Made by a program: the position numbers and the translations under genes. Source: Taenia hydatigena (lineage: Eukaryota; Platyhelminthes; Cestoda; Cyclophyllidea; Taeniidae). From it: a stretch of 64,000 bases of DNA. The notes beneath the pieces were generated by a model that did not search any database, was not told where the DNA came from, and saw only the letters and a program-made list of their open reading frames with translations. Numbering within the stretch: position 1 is the first letter of the stretch; the number at the start of each line of letters is the position of its first letter. The stretch lies in NCBI GenBank assembly GCA_036345935.2, contig JADWOT020000001.1, positions 9,376,836 through 9,440,835 of the forward strand, read 5' to 3'. Below are positions 47,008 through 58,780 of this stretch, piece by piece.

Positions 47008-48071
47008 TTAATCATCAATGAATTGGTATAAGCCAATGAAAAACTGATGGAGTTCAAAGTGCATGTGCTTGTTGATCCAATCCCTCTCCACGTTGTAGTC
47101 GGACCGCCAGCTGTAGCATTGCCTGACATCCTCAGCGCAGGTAATGAAAAGTTGCGACAAGGCCCGTTGGAACGCTTCATACAGGTTGACGTACAATCCT
47201 TCTCGTCGGTGGAGGCGCCACACTCTCCACCAATTGCATAGCCTAACACCCTGTGTAGATTATCTACTTGGCTCCATCCCATAAGTGCCCTTATCCAGCT
47301 TGTAAAGACTGGTCACAAGACACTCAAAATGATTACATGTAGATGTCGGTTTTTCTGTCTGCTCCGAATTCTCATCCAGGACGAGTAGCAATGGAGGGCA
47401 ACGTGTCACATCGGAGGCGATGTGAGTGAAAATGGCCATGAGAAGCTTCAATGCATATGGCATACAGTGCCTACTATGACATTACAACGCGGAATCCATC
47501 CCAATCATCACGAAACGAAATCGGTAAATGGCGCTGGTGTCGAGAAGCGCATATTCTTGCTCGCTTTCTTCGCCATCCAAAATATAGTCGCCAGTACTTT
47601 CACTGTAAGCAGAAGTATTTTTATACAGACGCTGCCCACGCTCATCAGTCCATTCCATTAGACTGTTTTCAAAGGATTCGATAAAATCTGAAATATTTTC
47701 ACCATCAAACACCAAATAGGGAAACAAAACCTTATATTTGGGTGGCATTCGGCCCACACACCTGGTACAGGCTTGGCAATTCTGTTGGTAGTATTGTATA
47801 GCCTTGCAGAAAGCATCTCTCTCTGACCCTGTCTTTGTCACTGGCTCAGTCTCTGCACCGTCTGTCACTGTAAATGACCGCGTTGCGTTGCGTCCACCCA
47901 CTCCATGCGTCTCACGTACTTGCTTAGGATGCCTTTGACAATGTGAAAATCGAGAAGCGACTTCATGTTAGGCATTGCCTCGCACATATTGATGATGTCT
48001 GCGCCATCGAGGTATTCACAGATTTCAATTTTCACAATCGCTGGAATGCCCCCATCATGCATCATGTACAT
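47008..48071 (-). pseudogene. F-box-like gene, broken, copy 1
   Basis: The minus strand starts at 48,071 with a 68-codon frame containing IEICEYLDGADIINMCEAM and VKGILSKYVRRMEW, which resembles an F-box helix bundle. A shift near 47,880 moves to a second frame that runs from 47,901 to 47,008 with only two in-frame stops (TAA 47,482-47,484 and TAA 47,260-47,262) in about 298 codons. The middle part is acidic (DYILDGEESEQEYALLDTSA) and has a CxxCxxC-like QACTRCVG. The end is DWINKHMHFELHQFFIGLYQ. The expected product is about 360 residues. F-box proteins bring substrates to SCF ubiquitin ligases; the family assignment is moderate. A second, more decayed copy lies upstream. Confidence 0.5.
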
Positions 48072-48479
48072 TGCAATCGCATCTAATGAGACTGATTCTC
48101 AAATTGTGGTGCATTCACTAATAGCAGAATTCAGGTGAATATCTTGAGTAAACGCGCTCATGTTTCGTATCATCGCTCACTCATGAAGGGCTTAGTATGA
48201 GTCTTCTACTGATTGCAGCATCTTTAGCGACTTGTCCATAATGCGTTAATATGAGACCATTTTTCGTATTTTCCTAACTCAGGTGTTCATTAGTTATCTT
48301 AGCGTGCTGTAAGCCCATGTTTGACACAAAAACACGTAAAAGAAGAAAATTTCTCAACACTCGCTTAATTGAAACCGAAGGAAAGGAACCCAGCCTGTAA
48401 AGTACTGTTAAAATTTACTTCTGATCATTAGACTACGCAAGAAGCAAATTATAGAATAGCAAAAATAAATAAAGGGCAA

Positions 48480-49371
48480 GGTTATCACTCGAAACACATT
48501 ACACGTGAATGAGCTGGCACATCTTGGCGCTAAGTACTTGGCTGCTTCCCCCACGATGGAGCTGGTGATTTGCAACAACCATTTGACTCGCCGCAGACCC
48601 GCCGCACCTATGCAATATAATCTTGTCGAGTCTGTGAATAATGGTTATGAGACACTCAAAATTGCCTTCCTTTAAAGTCCTATTAGAAGCAATGTTGACG
48701 ATACTGTTATATGAGGCGCTTCAATCCAAATGGAAGAATGCACCCAACGTGGCAGTGCAGTGCAGAATTGATCATGTACACTGCACCGTCAAATGCACGG
48801 AGGATTGAAGTCTTGAGAGACCTATGATGCTGAGCACTATCCTATGATAAATCATTCAACGTTAAGTGAATATCAAATTTGTACACGCGAGCGATTTTTT
48901 TAATCCAACCGACGCCAAAGCAACAATTCTGACATAATTGCTGGCCGCGCTTATAATTCAAATCGTTGAGTGTCCATATAGAAAGAAAGAAGAGGTCTCA
49001 CTCCGTTATGCTATGTCCAAGCATCAAAAAGTGATTGGTTCTGTTACGATTAGATAAGCAATGGCTAATATACAAAAAGGGAATTGTCGACCCTCTTTGT
49101 AACATCGAATGGCCCTGCAAAGAGCCTAATCGTCTGACTTCTGCCACTGTTTCAGCCTCTCTGCCTACAACCGCAAGTGTCGAATACAGCATGCAATAAA
49201 GTTTTGCGCCCGCTAGCTCCATTTGTTTTATGTAACTGCTTAAAATGTCCTTGACAGCAAGAGACTTTGAGAACCGACTTTGCACCAAGCATCGCCTCAC
49301 ATATTGACGATGTCTGTGGCATCAAGGCATTTGTAAATCTCGATTCGCATGTGTGCAGGAAGCCTCACCAT
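48480..49371 (-). pseudogene. F-box-like gene, broken, copy 2
   Basis: Starts at 49,371 with MVRLPAHMRIEIYKCLDATD followed by IVNM and a TGA (49,297-49,299) where copy 1 continues NMCEAM; a missing base explains this. The frame starting at 49,300 then reads LAVKDILSSYIKQMELAGAK, matching VKGILSKYVRRMEW of copy 1. Further on many stops appear, but GNFECLITIIHRLDK near 48,680 matches NHFECLVTSLYKLDK of copy 1 near 47,320. The two copies are therefore a head-to-tail tandem pair about 1.3 kb apart. This copy is certainly not translatable as one protein. Confidence 0.55.
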
Positions 49372-50379
49372 CGTACACACTACAAGTTCACTAAGTGAAT
49401 CTAAAACTGAACCTGTGTGTGCAATTAGCAGAGTTCGGATAAATAAAACACATAAATGAGCGCATATTTTGAGTTAATACTTGTCTTGAAGTAAGCGATT
49501 AGCCTGGCTTTGCTACTGACAGCACAATGCGATACATTTGTTCTAGCCAACTGCTCTACTTAAGATTGTAATCCTTTTCTGTTCTGAGGCTTAATGGCAG
49601 CTGGTATTCGATTTAAATTCCGCTTTGGCTTCTTTTAAATGTGTGGCTAATTTACTGTTACTGGTTGTGTGATGGCAATGTAGGGGTTTTTCGTTTCCTT
49701 TTTTGCCTATCGCACACATTGCTACTCCTTTGTTGATAATTTCAACCAAATGCTCGATGCTTTTAAATTCCATGCCAATCTTGATAAATAAGGACAGCAG
49801 GCAATGAGGTGTGAATCAAAATGTCATCCTTGAACTATGACAAGGCCGAGACACCACTGCGAAGGCCTGACAGCACGTGGTTTGTACACTTATATCTCAG
49901 AGATGTCTTCTGTTGGCAAAGGCAAAGGGACAGAAATCTGGGTAGAGGAACTTGCGCAGTTTACTGTAGAGTGGCAATCAAACAGACGAGCGGAACCTGT
50001 TAAAGAAATGTTGAAATAATCTGAGGGTAGAACCTATTTTGATGTCAAATATTCCCGTGTTCATCAGGAGCTTTGTAATGGGCTTACTGATTTCCCTATT
50101 TAGGGGCACAAATAATAACAACTTTCTGTTGATGCACTATGAAGTGCAGTTAATTTTCAACGGCAAGCCAAAAGGCGCATTAATGGCAGCAATGTTGCTC
50201 ATGTAGATATTCAAGGCTTTGGGTACTTTCTTTTGTACAAAATAGCAAGCTATCGCCGAGCAGCCATTTCGAATCACAACCGCACGCCACAGCCGTGGTC
50301 TTGTCGGGGTGTTCAAATGCGATGTACGATGTAGTAAGCTTCCACTAATAAAGCACTGTGATGTCATTTCTCCAGTACG
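49372..50379. other. No recognised gene
   Basis: Two overlapping 60-codon plus frames at 49,821-50,019 and a 76-codon minus frame at 50,137-50,367, none with a motif. The unit boundary of the F-C-E block to the right is not sharp. Confidence 0.35.
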
Positions 50380-51930
50380 AATTCAACAGCACCCATTTTA
50401 TGTCAACAAACGAGAGCACGTGCAATTGCATTGTTGCTCGCACGAAGCGTTGCCAAGTGAGTGGCAAAATCGGTATGCTTCAATGTATGCAAATTGAAGA
50501 CATTGTGGATCCATGTCAATTAAGTAAAAAACGTGCCTCTTCTGACTCTATTTTCTTTTGCATTAGATTCTTATTTTCATCATTAATCAACTTAGCAGGT
50601 TAACTACTTAGATATGGATCATCGAAGCGCTTTCATATTCTTTTGGGTTAGTCTATGTTCGCGCATCTATGACTGCTGATGTTATATTTATCCACATCCT
50701 GCAATGTGTGTTTGGAGATTCGGAGTCCTACTGCAGACTAATTTTCGCATCTCAGTGGATATCCATCATAGTATAGTTGCAAGTGACACTAATTGAACGA
50801 CTACAGTGCTTTCGGCAGTCATGACAGCACAGAGTGGCTGGAAAACTGGTTATTTTTTTGCAGCTACTAAGAAATTCGTCCGTCGTTGCATTGATTGCAC
50901 GGTAATGCCCAAATGACGACTGGGTTTTGTCCAGTCACTTTATCGGATTCCAAATGCGTGCCCTTTTCCATACTCTCGTAGCTACTTCTTACAATCTCCC
51001 TTCCATCCATTCATAATCTTAGTTTTCCCTTCATTTTACTTCTGCATGCATTTATACATTCTAGCATGTGTGCATGCCTACGAATCCAACCGCATGGTAC
51101 TTTAGCTAATATGCTTGACCTCTCGTTTGGTTCTATTCTTCTAATCCTTTTCGGCGCTCCTTTTTCTTCTTTTCTTCCCCATACCTTACTTTGAAATGCC
51201 TGTCGCAGTTGTCCATGCACCTGCGAATGAAATTTACAAGGCCCCAATATGCACTATATCAACAGAGGTGCAACTGTTTGTCCTACGACGACACCGTCGA
51301 CCACGCCCTGACCTTAATATCCACTACTATCTTCAGAGTCACTGCTTTTTTTAGTATTACCTATTTCAAAACAGTAATTTACATATTATTCTATGGAAAA
51401 GTTTAGGTAGCACACGAATGAGAAGCGATGTCAAGTGGTAGCATCATTGAGGCACCAAAAATGGCCGCAATAAGTGAGTCCAGATAGTGTGTTTAGATTA
51501 CCAACCACACGAAACAAAGTCGTGGAGGACGACCAAGAGGCAGTCCTAATCTCCGGCTCATCAATAGCGCCAAAACTCCTATAAATTCTTGAGACAAAAA
51601 GTGCAAGAAACCATATAAATGCCAAGTGTATACTAGAAATAGCACAAGCTGTATGATTAACACCCCACTTTCCCCGACTCCTGAGAACTCATTTGTGGTA
51701 ATAAATGTTGGAGGTCTTTTTGATGCTGGCGGTCAAAAAGATCTTCAAGCTGACCTCAAGGGGTGTACCATTGTGTGTTTGCTTTATTTTCGCCCATATG
51801 AATGGAGATGGCGCAAAGATCTATTATACGTCTCACAGTCCCATGTCCCAGATGCTCCAAGACAAATTGTGAAGCATCTGTCCTGCATGATGTAGAAGAT
51901 ATTTAAAATATATTCAATAACAAATCTTCG
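50380..51930 (+). repeat. Family F-C-E repeat, plus-strand copy
   Basis: The most complete plus copy: F part 50,430-51,000, C part 51,000-51,405, E part 51,420-51,930. It pairs with the minus copy at 30,170-31,600 and the fragments at 500-1,100 and 37,040-37,640. The region 51,490-51,600 contains TTTAGATTACCAACCACACG, matching TTGAGATTACCAGCCACACG on the minus strand near 30,590. Family A follows about 160 bases after its end, in the same orientation. Confidence 0.78.
51626..51895 (+). pseudogene. 89-codon frame conserved in family E
   Basis: The frame carries GGLFDAGGQKDLQADLKG, LLYFRPYEW and VPDAPRQIVKHLSCMM before its stop. The 30 kb copy reads VFNAGRQGNLHVDLERLT, LLHFRPHN and TIVEHLSYVM. 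The 37 kb copy reads GGLFSAGGQGNLTV, MLHF and APEAPGQIVQHLV. All three share one frame with similar hydrophobic positions, but the other two have a stop after the FRPH or HF position. This supports a protein-coding ancestor. No known domain was recognised, and the start codon upstream is not conserved. Confidence 0.4.
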
Positions 51931-52089
51931 CGACAACAATTCTGGCAGGAACCATTATGCTGGCGAATGCAATTAGCACGCCTCAACAAACTCTGTCAGG
52001 GACACATTAGAGTGACCACTGAAGTCAAAATGTGCGCCTTCTTCCAATCGGCGAAGTAGATTAATAAGATACGTCCATGAGGAATTTAA

Positions 52090-54175
52090 TATAGAGCATC
52101 AATAAACCGCACTTGCTTATTTGTGCACCGCATTTTTATCAAAATTGATATTATATGAATAAGTAGCAAAGGATTGTCAAGTAAGGTAGAATAAGGCGAA
52201 GGAAGAAAAGTAGAGAAAAGCTTTAAGATTGTCTACGATGACTATAAAATGCGGAGCCGCTATGATCCTGGCTTCATTTGCCGATGAATAACTACTACGT
52301 CGAAAATGATATCGCATTTTACCTCCTACTTGCACTGATTTCGCCTGACAAATTCACTTAAGGTCGCGCAAAAGCAATCTAATGACGGCACATATGAAGT
52401 TCAAAACACCTTCAAATAACAGTGCTTGAATGGCTAATCCCATGGTTCTTGCAGCTAAGTGAAACGGAATTTCTCCCATTATGATGAACGAGACTAGAGA
52501 GATTGTATTCCTTCCATTTTGGTTGGAAACTAGAGGCGATCCAACAGTTGATAAGGGATGTTTAACAGTTATTTAAAAGTGGTTATTTTTATTATGCCCA
52601 GTCACGCAGGCCAAATTAGCTCATAGCCTTATTTGTCTACTATAAAAATCGTCACAAATAATAAGCGTAAATATAACGCGGGGGAAAGAAAGGCACTCAC
52701 AGCATGCTCGTGACACTCCTTACCTCAAAAGTAGGAGAGTTCCTAATCATGCTCCCAGTGCTTGCAAAAACGCACTCAAGGAGGAAGTTCAACCGACTTG
52801 CTTTTTATGCCTCATTCACTTTTTTACTATAATCTACGTGAAAAAGAAGTATGGGAAAATATTTCTAAACGATTAGTACCCCATAATCCTGACAGCTACA
52901 ACGCAACGCAACGTCATAAACCAATAAGCTAATAATCCTCCCCGCAGCTTACGAAAAAAGATAATGAATGGTGGAACATGGAACTGCAATCAAAGCATTT
53001 GCATGAACTAAGACATGGTTTGCGTATGATGATTCAAGAGATGCATGATCCACCCTCAAAATTGGTTTTGGATATTTGTAAGCCTATTTGGGCTTTTGTC
53101 AATGCACATTATAATAAAACCAATCTTTAATGCACCCACTACTTCAATTATTTCACTTATACCACTCAGTACTTCTCGGTGGTAAGTATTTCCTGAAAGA
53201 GGTAATGTGGTTGAGACGATGGGGTGTGAAGTTTTGTCTAATGTGACCGCTCTTGCAACGCTACTTTTCTCATTAAATGCGTCTTCCATCATGACACAGG
53301 CGGCGATTCCAAGCCGGCCACTATTACCATCAACGCATTTCCTACGCAGTCACCCATACATATGCTCATTATTTGGTTGGGAGCTTAGTAAGTCCCCATA
53401 CACGACTCATAAGCATGAGACATTCAGCTTTTGGGAATTAGTTACACATTATGCAATTGATAACGCTATTCATGGCCACATGTGTATAAAATTATAAAAT
53501 AACTGTACTTCGGAAGCCTGTTCTTCATGAGATGGAAAATATCCAAGCAAGAGGTGTGAGTGAAATTGTTGATCATCTGCGCACATGCCAAGATGAATTG
53601 TGGCGCAATCCAATGCGGCGCTGCGCACACGGAATGAAGGAGGTGTAAACGGCTAAAATATGGGAAGTCGGACTTGTAACCACGATCGGGTCAACATGAC
53701 GATACCATAGAGAAGGTAATGAAGATGTTGAATCTTTAATGCAGGACAGCTTCCACGACGCATGCATAATCGCAAGCGACGCTAGTGCAGCAATTATAGC
53801 ACTTCTGGTAGACAAAGTGTGCACGATTTTCCCTTTCCTTTTCTGCTAGTATGCCTTCACCATACGCATTTGGCCCCTTTTTTGTCCCTAGGCACACCTT
53901 GCTGATCACGTTTAAGTTATAGAGGGACATATGACTTGTAAGCACTAATTCTTTTTCGATTCTACGAATTCACCTCAGAAACATCTCTACTTGCCTGCTT
54001 GTCAGTGGGTGGCATGCGGAGCAGCAAACGAGCAAAGGAAGAGGTTGTGGAATGAGTCCTGATGAACAAGAGTGGAAGGTTTGCTGCTTTGTAGAGCGAA
54101 TTACAAAAGCGACACACAGACGGCGAATAAGATTTTGACAATTAACTGAAAGTTAACGTTAATTTTAATTGAGTG
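52090..54175 (+). repeat. Family A repeat, copy 3 (longest)
   Basis: Spans everything seen in copies 1 and 2: 52,090-53,220 matches 28,990-30,150, and 52,690-54,175 matches 9,200-10,610. It shows that the two shorter copies are different pieces of one unit of at least 2 kb. Its reading frames are broken (for example by an extra A near 52,770 in the shared frame). No terminal repeats or target-site duplications could be recognised at the ends. Confidence 0.78.
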
Positions 54176-56289
54176 TAGGGTGATTCGCTGACCGAGTGGC
54201 TAAATACGAGAAAGCCAATGACGTGAAATGGCTTGCGCTGTCAATCAATCATTGGCAATCAAGAATTTCACCAATATTTTCCCATAAAATCACAGGTCTG
54301 GAGAGCGCTCCACTCTAGGCTCTAAAGACTATGCTTCCTTCGTGCTTGTGGAGGACTGCAGAAGCAGTTGTTCACGATGAATCATTTGCTTTCAAAGACC
54401 AAACGCTGCTGATGTCTTTGATCCAACTGCTTAAAAGAATTTTATGCAAGTAGAGTATGTTTGGGAGAAACTTCTTGAGAACAGTAAGACCAGTAAATCT
54501 GTCGAAGTGGAGTGCTGCTTCAATGTTTGCCCATGAGAAGGTGTCATGACGTACTTAAATAGTGTACTGCCTCTTATTCCTCCTATTCGTCTGATTATAT
54601 TTGTTCAAACTGCAAGTGATTAGCACTAGATCTTGGTGTCGACGATCGTCAGAGGACTATGATGGGTTAGATAGTTTGAAGACCATTGGGATGAGAAAAG
54701 CGTCTACCAGGCGCTGTGTCGTTTCTGATCGCACAAGTGGAATATGTGCCAAACTTGCATATTATACAGATGGCATGGATCGTGGGTTGCAATGTTGATT
54801 GTTTCAACGAATAGTTGATCTTTTGAAAAGTTTTTAAGGTTACTTCACTTTTTGTTGAGGGAATTTTGTGAACTTGTTTTCCTGCTTTACAATTACCGAG
54901 GTGATGATGCTCTTGATTTCACAAAGCACCCTACTTATGCCAAATGGGCAGAGCCTTAACCGAGCCTAGGCCATCAGCACCGAAGTGGAGGCGAGGGTGG
55001 CTGAGTAACTAGCAATGACTGTCGTCTTCTATTTCCTACTTATATAAGCTTTTGTCACTCTTATATTTATCCATTCAAAACACTACCTACTCTGCTGCTT
55101 CGTATGAGATTTTATTCCGCGGTCCCGCAGCCATCCATCATTTGTCCTTCATCGTTTTATTTTCCTCATTCACTTGTTATTTTTGATATCATGCATTATT
55201 TACGGTCCTATTTTTTAACTTAACGATTTGGCATTATCTGTTTGACGTCGCGTCGACTCTTCGAATCAAGTCGTTTGGTGGATTGTGTTTTAAATTTTCT
55301 GGCAGTCTTCTTGCATTAGTCGCGTTTCGAGATTGCCTTAAGGCTTTTCCGACTAGAGACGGCAGTGCTTTCGTGTACAGCGTCTCCATTAATGAGGCTC
55401 GTGGCTGGATCGCAGATGTTATAGGGGGCTGACTTGTTCAAAATATGCAGATATACTGCTAACCTAGCCGATTCCGATGCGGTTGTCTAGTCCCCTAGAA
55501 CTACGAATGAGTTCTTCCAATTTGCAGACAACGCTAGCCACCGACACTGATAATGCGTCATCAACAGACCTGGGAGACCCTTCGATGACTTCGACCTTGT
55601 TAACAGCTTTCTGAAGAAAAACTTGGTGCAATTACTTCAGTTGTTTCCGGTTTTCATTTTCTTGTGCATGCTCGTCTCCCATGGTCTGATTTGATATAAG
55701 TACTCTAAGAAAGCCATTTGGGTTGACACTTTGTGTGCTAACACGTGACTGGTTTGCGACCAGTTACTCATATAATTGCTCCGGTGGGTAGAGACCGAAA
55801 GCATGGCGAACACGACTGCATACAGTACAAAAACATTTGGGGATACAAAATGTTTAATAATCCTTTAAGCAGGTCTGCGCATGCGTCAAATTCTTTGCAG
55901 AGGACTGGTCATTCCACAGACACCCACTGATCCAAAGCTTTGCTAGCTAGCTGGAATTGCTTCCTTTCCTTTGGGGCAACATAAACATCAGGGACAGGTT
56001 CTTTGCCGCCACTCGGAAAAAGATTGAATTGTGAAGTGTTGCCAAAGTGTTTGGGTGCAACGTGGATTTGTCATGCACCCATTTGCTGCCGGCTGCGTCA
56101 AAGAATGGCAAAATTGTTTGAAGACCAAATGGGTATTGAATTTGATGTTATTGCCTAGTAAGTGGGAGGACGATATGACGCCGTAAACGGAACAAGTTGC
56201 GGTTAAGGTGCTTCTTTTGGGTTCACAATATCACTTACCGAAACGAGGTATTTACTGATTAGCGAAATCCTGTTTCTAATTTAAGGCAT
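54176..56289. other. No recognised gene
   Basis: Frames up to 65 codons only. No alignable repeat, exon or RNA gene was found in about 2.1 kb. Confidence 0.4.
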
Positions 56290-56660
56290 GTGGACTAAGA
56301 GAGGGGTAATAGATTGCACGGTTGGTTAGAAAAGTAGAGGCAAATAATGAATGATTAAGATTGAATAAAGACCAGCGATGACGGCGCGTAGATATTGGTG
56401 GATTTGGTGACCACCTGGGTTATGCAAAGTCGGTCTGTGTTAGTACACGCATCGATGGCGGTAGCGTCAGTCCCGGTCTAGCTGACTCATTCCATTGCAT
56501 TTTGCGCGTCTGCACTTTAGCCCTCTCTGCTCCTCTCCATTCGCTTGTACTATGATTCTCTACCCACTTCTCATGCTTTATGCAGTCATCCCCGTTCCCA
56601 GCTCCGTATTACCATGCTGAATAGGGAAATGCTAAAGGAACAGGCAGTGAAGTTAGTGAT
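56290..56660 (+). repeat. Repeat shared with window start, plus C fragment
   Basis: The part 56,390-56,590 aligns with 140-400 in the same orientation. The next bases (about 56,605-56,660, AATAGGGAAATGCTAAAGGAACAGG then CAGTGAAGTTAG) resemble 30,710-30,755 (AATAGATAATGCTAAAGGAGAAAGC then GGTGAAGTTAG), that is, the end of family C in inverted orientation. It looks like a junction between repeat pieces just before family D. Confidence 0.4.
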
Positions 56661-56689
56661 AAAAGACTTGCATCAGAGCACTCTTGTTC

Positions 56690-58780
56690 CCACTTACAGT
56701 CTCTCCTGAGTTATTCTAATTGAGGGCTCAAGATTAATCCAATCTCTTGTCAACCTTCTCCATCAGACGATTACAAGCGCATCCCTTTTGCGTAAAACCA
56801 TCACACTTCATAAGACTCCGTTGCCACAATCACGTGACACCCGCATCGAAGTCACATTGCTTATTTACAATTTAGGGGATTTCGATCTAACTAAAAAGGC
56901 AAAATGTCCCACCAACTAAACATAAAATAGCTTATTTTTTTTTAATTCTTAGAGGGCATTGATCAGTTTGATCATCAATGCCCGGTATAGGGTCAATGAT
57001 TACGCATGTCTACAAGAGAAGTAATCATAACTCTAACGTTGATTCGACGTCCTCAAGACTTCAAAACAGGTGTCAGTGACAGCCATCAACGCATGGTAAC
57101 TCAAGCTGCTTTTTTGACATTTAACGCAACAGTTCATGACTTACCACTACCAATTACTTGCATAACTCCTCGGTCAACCCCACAACTGGCCCCCGTTAAA
57201 AACGCTAACCGCATCTTTTGACATGTCTAACCCACATAAGGGTTGCGCAAAAGGTGGATTGAATGAGTGTCAGAATTGCAGCAAGTATTTGGACAAATGG
57301 CTGTTAATACAGTGCTGATTACTGCATGGCTTGATGGCAGAGGAAGAGGAGAGGAAGAGTCTAAGGCAAAAATCGAGGCACCAGAATACTAATTTAGCAT
57401 CAGTTTATACCGATTATCAGGCACCCAAATCTGGCTTTGAATAAATGTGATTTTTACCAATCTGACCAATAATACTAAAATGTCGCGGCAGCCACAATGT
57501 CAGTGTACTGTATTGCACTAACACTAATGGAATTAATCTTATTAAACGCCATTAGTTGTGTACTTGGGTCGAATCATTTTGTGTTAACTGCCATTTGTTT
57601 GAATAATTCCTGCAATTTCTCACCAATTGCCTCTTTTTGTATAAACCTCAATGAAGCAAACAGTTACTTAGTTTGACTGCTATCGAGTTGTTGAAATCCA
57701 CTTCATTTTGACCAATCAACTGCTGTGGGTTTTTATTCGAAACAAGAGTAGTCGCTGGTTGCATTGTGCAGATTGGTCCTGTGTGCACTTGTGTCGCATT
57801 GAACAAGGAATTTTTAATGGTTGATTTCGTCAGCAGTGTACCAAACTCCAGGTAGGCATGGGAACACAAATACGAAGCGCATCGCATCTTATAGGTGTGA
57901 ATGGCATGGGTAACAAGTGGGTCAGTGTTGGCGACATAAGGAACGATATGATTGTGAAAGCCAATTCATACTGCAAGCACGATGTGCAGCAAACATGGTA
58001 AAGGAGTTGCAGAACGCGTTAATAAATTGCGCAGCCTTCCGTTTGTCGTCCGTTAACTCGCAATTAGGAAATGCAATCCACTTGTCCATTTTTCGCGACT
58101 CTTGTCACCCACCGTCTGATGCAGATGCAAACCAGTCGTTTCGTCACTCCTGTCGCAAACGCCCTTCACTAGGGCTCATAACGCAGCGATTTCTGACTAT
58201 TTTAGTCAGACTGTTTGAAAGTGGAACTATTGATGGCGCTGAGTCTATTACGCAAGTAATTAGACCGAACTAACTGAGTAAGCTTTAAAAAAGTGAATTC
58301 AAAACCAAATCATCCGGCATCCGTGCGTCTCATCAACAGCGTGGGCGCTTATGAGTAAATGCAGCTCTTCGACACGAACGGCGATCCAACTACTGTTAGT
58401 CAAACCATTACTTCTACTCTCTGCATACAGGTACTTCCACTTAGATGTCGTGAACTACGAATAATTCAAGTAACCCCACAATTGGGAGTGTTTTCGATGC
58501 ATCTTATTACGGTATGCAAGCACTTTAGTTACTTTTCGCCATTATAGAATCGTATAAGCAGAACGTTAAAAATAAAACATTTGTTTTTCGATCACGAAAT
58601 TGGGAGCATTTACGTACATCTCTAAGAGAAGCAGCCATCGTTTCTTCTGCTAACTCCAAAGTCGTTTGTGCGGTCATTAAATGTGAAATTAACTCCATTA
58701 AATAATAGCAATATTTTGCTTTTTCAGCACCGTGGATTTATCCGGATGAAACGTCGACGGTAAATGATCACTCACCTAGG
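56690..58780 (+). repeat. Family D repeat, plus-strand copy
   Basis: Partner of 33,890-35,960 in the opposite orientation. Relative to that copy it carries about 180 extra bases (roughly 56,796-56,974), containing a run of nine T and a hairpin with arms GGGCATTGAT (56,954-56,963) and ATCAATGCCC (56,974-56,983). After that, alignment resumes with ATGCCCGGTATAGGGTCAATG and continues to the CACCGTGGATTTATCC segment near 58,735. Open frames at 57,006-57,221 and 57,917-58,273 are related to frames of the minus copy. Confidence 0.8.
57917..58273 (+). pseudogene. 118-codon frame conserved in family D
   Basis: Intact partner of the 119-codon frame at 34,470-34,829. It contains CESQFILQARCAANMVKELQ and SSVNS at the same spacing and ends with VIRPN before the stop. 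A CTTATAG-GTGTG motif precedes the ATG by a few bases in both copies. The upstream segment reads LNKEFLMVDFVSSVPNSR here and FNKEFIIAAFVDSASNPR in the minus copy, each in a different frame from the main ORF, so an intron or shift separates them. Product unknown. Confidence 0.45.

Noticed and set aside
47482..47661. Plus-strand frames of 77-79 codons over the F-box-like pseudogene
   Set aside because: They are shadows of the minus-strand frame, which has the coding-like composition and a paralogue.
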